Source: an uncultured Cuneatibacter sp.
GTDB lineage: Bacteria; Bacillota; Clostridia; Lachnospirales; Lachnospiraceae
Assembly: GCA_934234215.1 (NCBI GenBank)
Contig: CAKQHB010000012.1
Span: forward strand, 1-64,000
Reading direction: 5' to 3'
Length of the DNA: 64,000 nt
Part shown: piece by piece, positions 1 to 9,129 of the stretch
How positions within the stretch are numbered: the first letter of the stretch is position 1
Layout: the number at the start of each line of letters is the position of its first letter
Notes under the pieces: model-generated
What the model was told of the DNA's origin: nothing
The model's database searches: none
Seen by the model: only the letters and a program-made list of their open reading frames with translations
Translations under genes and position numbers: made by a program

Positions 1-31
1 TGAACCATTTTGATATAGTCTGAGCAGTCGA

Positions 32-424
32 TTATCGCTTGCTGAACTGCGGAGCGCGACGAGCTGCTTTGAGACCCGGCTTCTTTCTTTCCTTCATACG
101 AGGATCTCTTGTCAGGAAACCAGCCTTCTTCAGTGCTCCACGATACTCAGGATCTGCCTGCAGCAGAGCTCTGGAAATGCCGTGACGGATAGCACCAGCC
201 TGGCCGGTAAATCCACCACCGCGAACGGTTACGTTTACGTCGAACTTATCAACGGTCTCAGTCAGAGTCAGAGGCTGACGAACAACAACCTTCAAGGTCT
301 CCAGACCAAAATACTCGTCGATGCTTCTCTTATTAACGGTGATCACGCCGGTACCGGGTGTCAGATATACTCTTGCAACGCTCTTTTTTCTTCTACCAGT
401 TCCATAAAAACTTGCCTTAGCCAT
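32..424 (-). CDS. rpsI: 30S ribosomal protein S9
   Basis: S9 belongs to the head of the 30S subunit; its C-terminal tail reaches the P-site tRNA. The 130-residue protein has the full family length, begins with the typical [14 protein letters not shown] segment and ends in the conserved SKR tail. An AAAGGAGAG ribosome binding site precedes the ATG. It follows rplM by 23 bases and closes the rplM-rpsI operon, the usual bacterial pairing. Confidence 0.98.
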   Translation of the reverse strand: MAKASFYGTGRRKKSVARVYLTPGTGVITVNKRSIDEYFGLETLKVVVRQPLTLTETVDKFDVNVTVRGGGFTGQAGAIRHGISRALLQADPEYRGALKKAGFLTRDPRMKERKKPGLKAARRAPQFSKR

Positions 425-447
425 GGTTATTCTCTCCTTTCACCCGA

Positions 448-876
448 TTAAAATGTGATTACTTCAGGCTTCTGTGCTGCGTGCTTATGATCCGGACCAG
501 CATATACATGAAGCTTGGTAAACATCTGTCTTCCCAGAGGTCCCTTCGGCAGCATGCCCTTTACTGCGTACTCAACAGCAGCGGTAGGATGCTTTTCCAT
601 CAGTTCCTTCAGAGTGCAGGACTTCAGACCACCAACGTAATCGGAATGACGATAGTAAACCTTCTGGTGTAACTTCTTACCAGTTACATGGATCTTGTCA
701 GCGTTTACAACGATAACATAATCACCAGTATCAACATGAGGAGTGAAAACAGGCTTGTTCTTACCTCTTAAAATCTTAGCTACTTCAGAAGCCAGACGAC
801 CTAATGTTAAACCGTCAGCATCAACAACATACCACTTTCTTTCAACCTTATCAGGGTTAGCCATGAATGTAGTCAT
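448..876 (-). CDS. rplM: 50S ribosomal protein L13
   Basis: L13 is an early-assembling protein of the large subunit. The 142-residue product has the standard length and the [20 protein letters not shown] opening; an AAGGAGGT ribosome binding site supports the first ATG (MTTFMANP) rather than the Met four codons later. It is the first gene of rplM-rpsI and is preceded by a long 5' leader starting at its own promoter, so the pair can be transcribed independently of truA upstream. Confidence 0.98.
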   Translation of the reverse strand: MTTFMANPDKVERKWYVVDADGLTLGRLASEVAKILRGKNKPVFTPHVDTGDYVIVVNADKIHVTGKKLHQKVYYRHSDYVGGLKSCTLKELMEKHPTAAVEYAVKGMLPKGPLGRQMFTKLHVYAGPDHKHAAQKPEVITF

Positions 877-1111
877 AGTACGACCTCCTTAATCAAATTC
901 ACAATCTGTAACCACCACCGGCGGCATGTCCGAACCGCGTTGGGTGTAGTCCATCCAGCAAAACTGTTTGAGAAGAACAGCATCTCCGGAAAGGAATCAG
1001 ATCCGCACCCGATTCCGTCCGCCTGAACGGTCTATGAAAATGATCGGCCGGGGCTTTGGCCTCACATTTTATTACATCATAAAAATAGCTGATATACACA
1101 TCAGCTTTCAT
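877..1111 (-). promoter_or_regulatory. Leader of the rplM-rpsI transcript (probable L13 leader)
   Basis: About 230 bases lie between the promoter and rplM with no reading frame of note on this strand. A perfect hairpin (AGCTGATG/CATCAGCT type, 1087-1106) sits at the expected 5' end of the RNA, and further inverted repeats follow. L13 leaders are a known class of autoregulatory r-protein leaders in Firmicutes; assignment here is by position and was not checked against the Rfam model. Confidence 0.5.
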
Positions 1112-1141
1112 ATTATAGTACAAAACCACACGCTGTGTCAA
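1112..1141 (-). promoter_or_regulatory. Promoter of rplM-rpsI
   Basis: On the minus strand TTGACA (1136-1141) and TATAAT (1112-1117) are separated by 18 bases, both perfect matches to the vegetative sigma-A consensus. It lies between truA and rplM. Confidence 0.85.
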
Positions 1142-1159
1142 CAAATATTTTCAAATAAA

Positions 1160-1930
1160 TCACGCTTTTTCGCCGTTTTTTTGCGTTTTATCTGCCTCAT
1201 ATTCGATTCCGACCAGCATCAGTCCCTGCGCCGGGGCTTTGGGGCCCGCCGCATTGCGATCCCGTGCCTCCAAAATGTCTTTTACGTGCTCCGGTGCATA
1301 GACACCAAGTCCGACTTTCACCAGTGTTCCCACAATAATGCGCACCATATTATAGAGAAATCCACCGCCGGTCACGGTAATAACGATTTCTTCCCCAACC
1401 TTTTCCACCGTAATGGAGTACACTTCCCGCACGGTGTCCTTTACCTGTGCGTGGGCGGAACAAAAACTGGCGAAATCATGCTTTCCCACCAGATAGGACG
1501 CTGCCTTCTGCATGTTTTCCACATTTAACGGATAATACACAAAATAAGTATAATTACGCTCGGTGGGAATTGGCATCCGACGGTTCAGAATGCGATAGCG
1601 ATATGTCTTTGTGCTGTTCTGCCGTCTCGGATGAAAGTTAGGTGGGACTTCTCTGGAGCTTTGAACGGAAATGTCCTCCGGCAAACGCTGATTCAGCGCA
1701 AAGCAGATCTTTTCTGCCGGAATCCGCGTTTCCGTGTCAAACACCGCGCGGTTACCCAGCGCATGCACTCCGGAATCGGTGCGGCTGGCGCCGATCACCT
1801 GAATGTCCTCTTTCAGCAAAGTGGACAGATGCTTGTTCAGGACTGCTTCCACAGCCGTTCCGTTCGGCTGCACCTGCCATCCACAATAATTTGTCCCATC
1901 ATAGGAAACTGTCAGTTCTACCCGTTTCAT
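1160..1930 (-). CDS. truA: tRNA pseudouridine(38-40) synthase TruA
   Basis: TruA isomerises uridines 38-40 in the tRNA anticodon arm. The 256-residue protein starts VSYDGTNYCGWQ and carries the catalytic aspartate in the GASRTDSGVHA motif (Asp52). Length is normal for the family. It sits 28 bases downstream of ecfT and upstream of rplM, an arrangement conserved in many Firmicutes. Confidence 0.97.
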   Translation of the reverse strand: MKRVELTVSYDGTNYCGWQVQPNGTAVEAVLNKHLSTLLKEDIQVIGASRTDSGVHALGNRAVFDTETRIPAEKICFALNQRLPEDISVQSSREVPPNFHPRRQNSTKTYRYRILNRRMPIPTERNYTYFVYYPLNVENMQKAASYLVGKHDFASFCSAHAQVKDTVREVYSITVEKVGEEIVITVTGGGFLYNMVRIIVGTLVKVGLGVYAPEHVKDILEARDRNAAGPKAPAQGLMLVGIEYEADKTQKNGEKA

Positions 1931-1958
1931 GTATGCATCCTTTCTTCCTGTCCCGTCT

Positions 1959-2771
1959 TTATGCCAGCCACGGAACGGTATAGCGCAGAATCAGCATGAT
2001 CCCCAGCATTCCGAACAGCATTCCATATGCCTGATGATCTGCCTTTGTGTAATGCAGAGGCTTCATTTTGGTACGACCTTCTCCGCCGTGATAGCATCTG
2101 GCTTCCATCGCCAGCGCCAGATCCGATGCCCGTCGGAACGTCGAGATAAACAGCGGCACCAACAGTGGCACCATATTCTTGATCTTCTGAATCAGCTTTC
2201 CGCTCTCAAAATCCGCACCGCGCGCCATCTGTGCTTTCATGATCTTATCGGTTTCTTCCACAAGAATTGGGATAAAACGCAGCGCAATCGACATAATCAT
2301 CGCCATCTCATGCACCGGAATGTGGATTTTCTTCAAGAATCCCAGTCCTTTTTCCAGACCATCCGTCAGATCATTCGGTGTCGTCGTCAATGTCATCAGG
2401 CTCGCACCGGTGATGAGAAGCACAAGACGCACCGTCATGTAGATTGCCATTTTTAGGCCTTCCACGGTGATCTGCACTTTTCCGATCTGGATCAATGGTG
2501 TTCCCGCCGTCAAAAACAGGTTAAAGCCGACGGAGAACAGAAGCAGGATCAGAATGCCCTTCAGACCGCGCAGCATGTAAGAAAGCGGTACAGTGGACGT
2601 CCGTACAGCAGCCGCCAGAAACAGCACGGCTAATAAGTAACAAAATACGCCTTTTGCAAAAAACAGACTGATGATAAACAGCATCGTTCCTGCCAGCTTT
2701 GTGCGCGGGTCTAAGCGATGAATCCAGGAATCCGCTGCATAATATTGTCCTATTGTTATTTCTCGAAACAT
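1959..2771 (-). CDS. ecfT: ECF transporter transmembrane protein EcfT
   Basis: EcfT is the membrane scaffold of group II energy-coupling factor transporters; it couples the EcfA1/A2 ATPases to vitamin-specific S components encoded elsewhere. The 270-residue protein has several hydrophobic segments and the two short Ala-Arg-type coupling motifs (MARGADF and MEARCYHG) in the cytosolic helices that touch the ATPases. It directly follows ecfA2 with an 8-base gap. No S-component gene is in the window, as expected for a shared ECF module. Confidence 0.95.
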   Translation of the reverse strand: MFREITIGQYYAADSWIHRLDPRTKLAGTMLFIISLFFAKGVFCYLLAVLFLAAAVRTSTVPLSYMLRGLKGILILLLFSVGFNLFLTAGTPLIQIGKVQITVEGLKMAIYMTVRLVLLITGASLMTLTTTPNDLTDGLEKGLGFLKKIHIPVHEMAMIMSIALRFIPILVEETDKIMKAQMARGADFESGKLIQKIKNMVPLLVPLFISTFRRASDLALAMEARCYHGGEGRTKMKPLHYTKADHQAYGMLFGMLGIMLILRYTVPWLA

Positions 2772-2779
2772 CTTTTTCC

Positions 2780-3628
2780 TCAGCGGCCCAATGCCCGCAA
2801 AATCTCCTCTTTGGCTTCCCGCAGGGAAGTGATGGATTCATCGACTGCAAAGCCTTTCTCTTTCAGCTGATGCATGATGTCCGTCACCTGCGGAGCTGCC
2901 AGCCCAATCTGCTTCAATTCCTGATAGTGGGAAAATACTTCCCGCGGTGTTCCGTCAAAAGCGACTTCACCGTGGTTCATGACGATAATGCGCTCTGCAT
3001 ATTCTCCCAGATCTTCCATACTGTGTGACACGAGAAGAATCGTGAGATGGCGCTCCTCGTGCAATTTGCGCAGCTCGCCCAGGATCTCGTCCCGCCCCAT
3101 GGGGTCGAGTCCCGCAGTCGGCTCATCCAGAATCAACACCTCCGGATTCATCGCAAGCACACCCGCGATCGCCACACGGCGCTTCTGACCGCCGGATAAT
3201 TCAAACGGGGACTTCGTATAATAAGACTCATCCAGACCCACCTGTGTCAGTGCTTCTTTGGCCCGCTGCTTTGCTTCTTCCGGGGACAAGCCCTGATTTT
3301 TCGGACCGAAGCATACATCCGTCAGCACATCCACCTCGAAAAGCTGATGCTCCGGATACTGAAAGACAAGGCCAACCTTCGTTCGCAAGTCTCGCAGGGA
3401 GTACCCCTCTGCATAAATATTTTCTCCATTGTAGAGGATCTCGCCCTCTGTCGGGCGGATCAGCCCGTTCAAATGCTGGATCAGTGTCGATTTTCCGGAA
3501 CCGGTATGTCCGGCAAGTCCAATGAACTGCCCGTCCGGAATTGTCAGGTTGACATTTTTCAGCGCATGCATCTCATCCGGTGTGTCCGGTCCGTATACCG
3601 CGCTCAGATTTTTGATTTGTATTGACAT
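2780..3628 (-). CDS. ecfA2: ECF transporter ATP-binding protein EcfA2
   Basis: One of the two ATPases of the ECF module. Visible motifs in order: Walker A GHTGSGKST (residues 40-48), Q-loop VFQYPEHQLF, signature LSGGQKRR, and Walker B LILDEPTAGLDP. The 282-residue length is usual. Its start overlaps the 3' end of ecfA1 by 25 bases, indicating translational coupling. The C-terminal extension after the switch His is typical of EcfA proteins. Confidence 0.95.
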   Translation of the reverse strand: MSIQIKNLSAVYGPDTPDEMHALKNVNLTIPDGQFIGLAGHTGSGKSTLIQHLNGLIRPTEGEILYNGENIYAEGYSLRDLRTKVGLVFQYPEHQLFEVDVLTDVCFGPKNQGLSPEEAKQRAKEALTQVGLDESYYTKSPFELSGGQKRRVAIAGVLAMNPEVLILDEPTAGLDPMGRDEILGELRKLHEERHLTILLVSHSMEDLGEYAERIIVMNHGEVAFDGTPREVFSHYQELKQIGLAAPQVTDIMHQLKEKGFAVDESITSLREAKEEILRALGR

Positions 3629-4464
3629 AATGCCTCCACGAATTCCTCCGGCGTCAAGATTCCATCTGGAAGCGGAATCCCAGCCTTTTTCAGTTCATAT
3701 GCCAGCTCCGTCGCCTGTGGAACGTCCATCCGGTACTGTTTCAGTTCATCCACTCTGGAGAAAATCTCCCGCGGCGTTCCATCCATCACAATATGCCCGT
3801 CATCCATGACGATCACGCGATCTGCGTCCGTCACTTCGCTCATATAGTGGGTGATCAGAACGACCGTGATACCTTCCTCCCGGTTCAGCTCATGAACCGT
3901 GCGCATTACTTCGTCACGACCGTTTGGATCTAACATCGCAGTCGGCTCATCCATAATGATACAGTCCGGCTTCATCGCCATAACACCAGCAATCGCCACA
4001 CGCTGCTTCTGACCGCCGGAAAGGCGATTGGGCGAATGATAGCGATAAGCAGTCATTCCAACAGCTTCCAGGCTTCGATTGACGCGCTCCCAGATCTCCT
4101 CGGTCGGAACGCCGATGTTTTCCGGACCGAAGCCCACATCTTCCTCCACGACATTTCCGATGATCTGATTGTCCGGATTCTGAAAGACCATACCGGCGCT
4201 CTTGCGCACATCCCAGAGACGATCTTCGTCTTTTGTGTCGATATTTTCCACCCAGACTGTCCCTTCTGTGGGCGTCAGCAAGGCATTGATATGCTTCGCC
4301 AGCGTGGATTTTCCGGAACCGTTGTGACCCAGAACCGCAACAAAGGAGCCCTTCTCGATCTCCAGATCCACGCCGTCAATGGCGCGTACCTGCTCCTCCG
4401 GTTCTCCCTCATCATTCAGTCTGAAATATTCATACACCAGCTTAGCTGTCTTGATAATCCCCAT
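3604..4464 (-). CDS. ecfA1: ECF transporter ATP-binding protein EcfA1
   Basis: Partner ATPase of EcfA2. Walker A GHNGSGKST spans residues 46-54 counted from the chosen start; the signature LSGGQKQR and Walker B CIIMDEPTAMLDP follow. The first in-frame ATG (4470) lies directly on the GGAG ribosome binding site, so the second ATG at 4464, six bases further on, is the better start. It follows rplQ but is separated from it by a terminator and a palindromic repeat. Confidence 0.94.
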   Translation of the reverse strand: MGIIKTAKLVYEYFRLNDEGEPEEQVRAIDGVDLEIEKGSFVAVLGHNGSGKSTLAKHINALLTPTEGTVWVENIDTKDEDRLWDVRKSAGMVFQNPDNQIIGNVVEEDVGFGPENIGVPTEEIWERVNRSLEAVGMTAYRYHSPNRLSGGQKQRVAIAGVMAMKPDCIIMDEPTAMLDPNGRDEVMRTVHELNREEGITVVLITHYMSEVTDADRVIVMDDGHIVMDGTPREIFSRVDELKQYRMDVPQATELAYELKKAGIPLPDGILTPEEFVEALCQYKSKI

Positions 4465-4507
4465 ACTCATCTCCAGTTCTTATCTTGCTCTTTTCAGATA
4501 GTAAAAA

Positions 4508-4640
4508 AGAATGTGCCAAGGCACATTCTCGCGCCGAGCGCGGTCGCTTGCGACCTATTTCTTCTTCGCGCGAGTGCGCATCCCGCGGAGCGCTTTTTGC
4601 TTTATAGGAAATGCGACGCAATTTCCTATAAAGCAAAAAA
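4508..4640 (-). repeat. Palindromic repeat family 1, copy a (diverged)
   Basis: Non-coding stretch between rplQ and ecfA1 made of consecutive inverted repeats: a long hairpin with arms GCTTTATAGGAAAT and ATTTCCTATAAAGC (about 4598-4634) flanked by T and A runs, GC-rich small hairpins, and an AGAATGTGCC/GGCACATTCT hairpin at the far end (4508-4529). The core is nearly identical to copies at 42391-42530 and 56162-56301, while the rest has diverged. On the minus strand it begins at the U-tract of the rplQ terminator. Function unknown. Confidence 0.8.
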
Positions 4641-4667
4641 GGGGCTGCGCCGCAGTGGCTCGCCCCC
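4635..4667 (-). terminator. Intrinsic terminator of the alpha operon (after rplQ)
   Basis: Read on the minus strand, a GC-rich stem (GGGGGCGAG... paired with ...GCAGCCCC) is followed by six T. It lies 22 bases after the rplQ stop codon. The T-run is at the same time the first part of repeat family 1 copy a. Confidence 0.75.
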
Positions 4668-4688
4668 ATTTCACTTCGTATAACCGGA

Positions 4689-5225
4689 TTATACCAGCTC
4701 TAATACAACTTCCAGAGCACCATCACCCTTACGCTGTGCAATCTTTACGATTCTGGTGTAACCGCCGTTACGACCTGCGTACTTGGGAGCGATCTCGTCA
4801 AACAGCTTGTTCGGCATATTTACGCTCTTGGTGTTCTTCTTCTTGCCTGCTGCTTCAGCCGGAACTTCTGTAACATTATACAGAACCTTCAGCATCTGTC
4901 TTCTTGCATGCAGTCTGGAAGGATTGTCCTTCTTGATGGTCTTCTCTACTTCATCGTATACGGTAACCTTCTTGCCGTCTACAACTTCCTTTACATTCTT
5001 GCCATCTTTATCCTTACGAGCAACCTTAGCGGTAACGGTAACAGTCTCGTAATTATCCTTTTCCTTGACAGCAAGTGCAATCAGACCCTCTGCAATCTTC
5101 TTAACTTCTTTTGCTCTAGCCTCGGTGGTTACAATCTTGCCGTGGTATAACAGCTCAGTAACCTGTCCTCTTAACAGAGCTTTTCTCTGGCTGGATGTTC
5201 TGCCCAGCTTTCTATACTTTGCCAT
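4689..5225 (-). CDS. rplQ: 50S ribosomal protein L17
   Basis: L17 lies near the peptide exit tunnel. The protein starts [20 protein letters not shown] as in other L17 proteins and ends in the conserved [16 protein letters not shown] tail. At 178 residues it is some 50-60 longer than the common bacterial form, owing to a charged, lysine-rich insertion in the middle (roughly residues 50-130); such long L17 forms are, to my knowledge, frequent in Lachnospiraceae. It follows rpoA by 21 bases and ends the alpha operon. Confidence 0.97.
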   Translation of the reverse strand: MAKYRKLGRTSSQRKALLRGQVTELLYHGKIVTTEARAKEVKKIAEGLIALAVKEKDNYETVTVTAKVARKDKDGKNVKEVVDGKKVTVYDEVEKTIKKDNPSRLHARRQMLKVLYNVTEVPAEAAGKKKNTKSVNMPNKLFDEIAPKYAGRNGGYTRIVKIAQRKGDGALEVVLELV

Positions 5226-5246
5226 TGCTCTGATTCACCTCCGTGC

Positions 5247-6206
5247 TTATTCTTCACTGGGGCTCAAATGAAGTCCCAGATCATTCAACTTTGCCAAAAC
5301 TTCTTCCAGAGACTTACGTCCCAGATTACGAACCTTCATCATATCCTCAGAGGTGCGGTTACACAGCTCTTCGACTGTATTGATACCAGCTCTCTTCAGA
5401 CAGTTGTAAGAACGTACAGACAGTTCCAACTCGTCGATGTTCATTTCCATTACTTTTTCTTTTTCATTGTCCTGCTTCTCTACCATGACGTCTACTTTTC
5501 TGGCATTCTCAGACAGGTCAATGAACAGGTTCAGATGCTCGCTCAGCACCTTTGCTGCCAGGCTGACTGCTTCGTCCGGAGCGATAGTACCATTCGTATA
5601 TACATCCAATGTAAGCTTGTCAAAATCAGTGATCTGACCAACACGAGTGTTCTCAACCAGCAGGTTTACACGCTCGATTGGAGTGTAAATAGAATCTACA
5701 GCGATCACGCCGATCGGCAGATCATCGCTCTTATTACGATCAGCTCCTACATAGCCGCGTCCCTTTGTGATGGTCAGCTCCATGTACAGCTTGCAGTCTG
5801 CGCCGCCGCTCAGGTGGGCGATTACCTGATCGGGATTCATAATCTCGATATCCGGATCTGCCTGAATATCAGCAGCGGTAACGACACCTTCTCCCTCGAA
5901 CTCAATGTAAGCAGTCTTTGCTTCATTGGTTTCACTGTTGTTCTTGATTGCCAGACTCTTCACGTTCATGATGATCTCAGTTACATCTTCCTTTACACCA
6001 GGAATCGAACTGAACTCATGCAGCACACCATCAATCTTAATCTGACTGACAGCAGCACCCGGCAGAGAGGAGAGCATGATTCTTCTCAGGGAGTTACCCA
6101 GAGTCGTACCATATCCTCTTTCCAGAGGCTCTACCACAAATCTGCCGTATCTCTTGTCATCTGACATCTCTACGATCTTAATTTTCGGTTTTTCAAAATC
6201 GAACAC
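5247..6206 (-). CDS. rpoA: RNA polymerase subunit alpha
   Basis: Scaffold subunit of RNA polymerase. The 319-residue protein has the N-terminal dimerisation domain ([20 protein letters not shown]) and the C-terminal DNA/activator-binding domain ([17 protein letters not shown] and [12 protein letters not shown]). It sits between rpsD and rplQ, the usual alpha-operon order. Confidence 0.98.
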   Translation of the reverse strand: MFDFEKPKIKIVEMSDDKRYGRFVVEPLERGYGTTLGNSLRRIMLSSLPGAAVSQIKIDGVLHEFSSIPGVKEDVTEIIMNVKSLAIKNNSETNEAKTAYIEFEGEGVVTAADIQADPDIEIMNPDQVIAHLSGGADCKLYMELTITKGRGYVGADRNKSDDLPIGVIAVDSIYTPIERVNLLVENTRVGQITDFDKLTLDVYTNGTIAPDEAVSLAAKVLSEHLNLFIDLSENARKVDVMVEKQDNEKEKVMEMNIDELELSVRSYNCLKRAGINTVEELCNRTSEDMMKVRNLGRKSLEEVLAKLNDLGLHLSPSEE

Positions 6207-6252
6207 GCGAATGCCCTCCTTTGGGTTCGGCCTAGCTGCTACTCGTCAGAGA

Positions 6253-6846
6253 TTACTTGGAGTACAACTCGACGATCAGCATCTCGTCAACAGGAACATC
6301 GATAGCGGATCTTGCAGGAACTTCCTTAACAACACCGCTCAGTGCTTCCTGATTGGACTCTAACCATTCCGGAACAAGTCTTGCACCGGTAGTAGCAAGG
6401 ATATCCTTATATCTCTGGGAATCCTTTACCTTTTCCTTAATCTCAATGGTATCTCCAGCCTTAACCAGGTAAGAGGGAATGTTTACGCACTTGCCGTTTA
6501 CTAAAACGTGCTTGTGGTCAACGATCTGTCTTGCTTCCATTCTGGTTCTGGCAAAGCCAAGGCGGAAGATAACGTTGTCTAAACGGCACTCCAACAGAGT
6601 CATCAGGTTTTCACCGGTCTGACCCTTCATTCTCTCGGCTTTCTTATAGTAATTTCTAAAAGGCTTTTCCAAAACACCGTAGATGAACTTTGCCTTCTGC
6701 TTCTCGCGGAGCTGCAGAGCATACTCGCTCATCTTTCTGTTTGCTCTCTTCAGTTCTCTGTTAGACTTCTTATCAATTCCCAGATACATGGGATCCATGC
6801 CTAAAGATCTGCATCTTTTAAGAACCGGAACTCTATTAACTGCCAC
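6253..6846 (-). CDS. rpsD: 30S ribosomal protein S4
   Basis: Primary 16S rRNA-binding protein and, in many bacteria, translational repressor of its operon. The 197-residue protein contains the S4 RNA-binding domain (LECRLDNVIFRLGFARTRME). The N terminus has one cysteine only (RCRSLGMDP), so it is the zinc-free form. Located between rpsK and rpoA. Confidence 0.98.
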   Translation of the reverse strand: MAVNRVPVLKRCRSLGMDPMYLGIDKKSNRELKRANRKMSEYALQLREKQKAKFIYGVLEKPFRNYYKKAERMKGQTGENLMTLLECRLDNVIFRLGFARTRMEARQIVDHKHVLVNGKCVNIPSYLVKAGDTIEIKEKVKDSQRYKDILATTGARLVPEWLESNQEALSGVVKEVPARSAIDVPVDEMLIVELYSK

Positions 6847-6862
6847 GAATTTCTACCTCCTA

Positions 6863-7267
6863 TCAGACTCTTCTACGCTTCGGCGGACGACAACCGTTGT
6901 GAGGAACGGGTGTTACGTCACGAATGCTGGTAACCTCCAGACCACATGCCTGAAGAGCACGAATTGCTGCCTCACGTCCTGAACCAGGACCCTTTACCAT
7001 AACATCTACTGTCTTTAAGCCGTGCACAAGAGCTGCCTTGGTAGCTGTCTCCGCTGCCATCTGTGCTGCATAAGGAGTAGATTTTCTTGAACCTCTAAAG
7101 CCCAGACCGCCCGCACTAGCCCAAGATAAAGCATTACCCTGGTTATCGGTTAACGTTACGATAGTATTGTTAAAAGATGACTGAATGTGTGCCTGTCCGT
7201 GTTCAACGTTTTTCTTTACACGCTTTTTTGCTGCAGTTTTCTTTGCTGCTGCTACTTTCTTAGCCAT
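6863..7267 (-). CDS. rpsK: 30S ribosomal protein S11
   Basis: S11 forms part of the platform near the mRNA exit. The start chosen ([10 protein letters not shown]) is preceded by AAGGGAGG with good spacing; the reading frame is open 23 codons further upstream, but that extension is unlike any S11. The 134-residue product carries the typical [15 protein letters not shown] and [13 protein letters not shown] motifs and the [13 protein letters not shown] tail. A 149-base gap to rpsM contains a TATAAT box (7374-7379) with only a weak -35, a possible secondary promoter. Confidence 0.97.
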   Translation of the reverse strand: MAKKVAAAKKTAAKKRVKKNVEHGQAHIQSSFNNTIVTLTDNQGNALSWASAGGLGFRGSRKSTPYAAQMAAETATKAALVHGLKTVDVMVKGPGSGREAAIRALQACGLEVTSIRDVTPVPHNGCRPPKRRRV

Positions 7268-7416
7268 ACTAAAACTAACCTCCCTTATGGGTTCCTTTCT
7301 GAATATTTTTCGAGCTTTTCGCTCACCAAAATGCAAATCAAGCTTATAAGAAGACGGTACTCTTTATATACTAATTATATAAGAGACCACCAGAGAACAA
7401 AAATGTCTCAGGTTGA

Positions 7417-7785
7417 TTATTTCTTCTTATTCGCAACTGTCTTACGAGGTCCCTTGCAGGTTCTTGCATTGGTCTTTGTCTTCTGACCACGAACCGGCAG
7501 GCCCTTACGATGACGAATACCACGGTAGCAACCGATTTCCTGTAATCTCTTGATGTTCATAGCGATTTCTCTACGAAGATCACCTTCTACAAGCTGAGTT
7601 TCGTCGATGACATCACGGATACGGCCAACTTCTTCATCGGTCAGATCCTTACAACGAGTGTTAGGATCTACCTTTGCTTCGGCCAGAATACGGGTTGCGC
7701 TTGTTCTACCGATGCCGTAGATATAGGTTAAACCAATCTCCACGCGCTTTTCTCTGGGTAAATCAACACCTGAAATACGAGCCAT
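7417..7785 (-). CDS. rpsM: 30S ribosomal protein S13
   Basis: S13 contacts the P-site tRNA and bridges to the 50S subunit. The 122-residue protein has [17 protein letters not shown], the helix-two-turn-helix region and the basic [19 protein letters not shown] tail. It follows rpmJ by 45 bases. Confidence 0.98.
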   Translation of the reverse strand: MARISGVDLPREKRVEIGLTYIYGIGRTSATRILAEAKVDPNTRCKDLTDEEVGRIRDVIDETQLVEGDLRREIAMNIKRLQEIGCYRGIRHRKGLPVRGQKTKTNARTCKGPRKTVANKKK

Positions 7786-7830
7786 TGTGTTTTGCTCCTC
7801 CTTACATTATTTTTTTGACTCTGACTGTTA

Positions 7831-7944
7831 TCAGCCCTGTCTTTGCTTGTGCTTGGGATTCTCACAGATAACCATGATACGCCCTTTTCTCTTGATAACC
7901 TTGCACTTTTCGCACATAGGCTTAACAGAAGACCGAACCTTCAT
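7831..7944 (-). CDS. rpmJ: 50S ribosomal protein L36
   Basis: A 37-residue protein, [14 protein letters not shown]..., with the zinc-ribbon pattern CX2C...C...H (Cys11, Cys14, Cys27, His32) of the zinc-binding L36 form and the usual QRQG C terminus. ATG at 7944 follows an AAAGGAGAA ribosome binding site. Position between infA and rpsM is the canonical one; it is the first gene behind the internal promoter at 8029-8057. Confidence 0.95.
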   Translation of the reverse strand: MKVRSSVKPMCEKCKVIKRKGRIMVICENPKHKQRQG

Positions 7945-8028
7945 CTTGCATTCTCCTTTCCGATCTTATGCCCTCTACGAGCAAAGTAATCTGTGCTAGA
8001 CAACGGGTTACAAAAAAGTCCGCATAAC

Positions 8029-8057
8029 AGTATAACATCAGACCCTGCCCCCGTCAA
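8029..8057 (-). promoter_or_regulatory. Promoter of rpmJ-rpsM-rpsK-rpsD-rpoA-rplQ
   Basis: Minus-strand TTGACG (8052-8057), a 17-base spacer and TATACT (8029-8034), preceded by TG one base upstream of the -10. It gives the alpha-type operon its own start inside the larger cluster. Confidence 0.75.
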
Positions 8058-8104
8058 TACTCTTTTTATTATTTTTTTGATCTTTTTTCTTGATCTTTCT
8101 TTAT

Positions 8105-8323
8105 TTATTTATCACGCCAGATGATTCTGCCCTTAGATAAATCATAGGGAGACATCTCCAGTGTAACTTTGTCACCGGGAAGAATTCGAATGTAGTTCAT
8201 TCTCAGCTTTCCACTGATGTGCGCCAGCACGATGTGACCATTTTCCAGTTCGACTTTAAACATGGCATTCGGCAGCTTCTCTACTACCTTACCTTCGATT
8301 TCAATAACATCTGTCTTAGACAC
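8105..8323 (-). CDS. infA: Translation initiation factor IF-1
   Basis: The 72-residue protein is a single S1/OB-fold domain with the conserved [20 protein letters not shown] and [17 protein letters not shown] segments. Full length. It lies 29 bases after map in the spc-operon tail. Confidence 0.98.
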   Translation of the reverse strand: MSKTDVIEIEGKVVEKLPNAMFKVELENGHIVLAHISGKLRMNYIRILPGDKVTLEMSPYDLSKGRIIWRDK

Positions 8324-8352
8324 GTAACAAAACCTCCTGTTCGTTATGGGGA

Positions 8353-9111
8353 TTAAGCTTTTTTCAGAGTCAGAATTTCCGGCTCACCTTCTGTGATCAG
8401 AATGGTGTTTTCGTAGTGTGCGGAAAGACTGCCATCAGCGGTAACTACCGTCCAGTCATCATCCAGCCACTCAACATCCGGACGACCCATGTTGATCATG
8501 GGCTCGATTGCCAGTGTCATACCGGGACGCAGCTTGATGCCTCTTCCCACCGGCTTGAAGTTCGGGATTGCGGGATCTTCGTGAAGATGTCTTCCGATTC
8601 CGTGACCGGTCAGCTCTCTTACAACTCCATATCCGTAGCTCTCTGCATATGCCTGGATCGCTGCGGAAATATCATGCAGATGATTGCCGGCCTTCGCATA
8701 CTTGATACCTTCGAAGAAGCTCTGTCTGGTCACATCGATCAGCTGTCTTGCTTCTTTGGAAATCTCACCGACTGCATGCGTTCTTGCTGCATCCGAATGA
8801 TATCCCTGATAAATCAGGCCTGCATCCAGGCTGACGATGTCACCTTCCTGAATGATCCGCTTCTTGCTGGGGATTCCGTGAACGACTTCGTTGTTCACAG
8901 AAACACAGATCGATGCGGGATAGCCATTGTAGTTCAGGAAATTCGGAATGCATCCAAAGCTGCGAATCATCTCTTCTCCCATATGGTCGATTTCCCAGGT
9001 ACTCATACCCGGATGAAGGGCTTTGCCCAGCTCATCGTGAACGATCGCGATCAGCCGGCATGCCTCTCTCATTTTTTCAATTTCAGGTTCCGATTTGATG
9101 GTTACTGCCAT
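8353..9111 (-). CDS. map: Methionine aminopeptidase, type I
   Basis: Removes the initiator methionine from nascent proteins; a two-metal enzyme. The metal ligands can be placed at Asp96, Asp107, His170, Glu203 and Glu234, with His79 as the catalytic-site histidine. The 252-residue length, without an N-terminal zinc finger, fits type Ia. It is 18 bases after adk. Confidence 0.97.
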   Translation of the reverse strand: MAVTIKSEPEIEKMREACRLIAIVHDELGKALHPGMSTWEIDHMGEEMIRSFGCIPNFLNYNGYPASICVSVNNEVVHGIPSKKRIIQEGDIVSLDAGLIYQGYHSDAARTHAVGEISKEARQLIDVTRQSFFEGIKYAKAGNHLHDISAAIQAYAESYGYGVVRELTGHGIGRHLHEDPAIPNFKPVGRGIKLRPGMTLAIEPMINMGRPDVEWLDDDWTVVTADGSLSAHYENTILITEGEPEILTLKKA

Positions 9112-9129
9112 TTCATTGCCTCTTTCTTT

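Noticed and set aside
4598..4634. Long stem of family 1 as an ordinary intrinsic terminator
   Set aside because: Its T-run is on the 5' arm and its A-run on the 3' arm on either strand, so no free U-tract follows the stem; the true terminator is the adjacent gene-specific hairpin.
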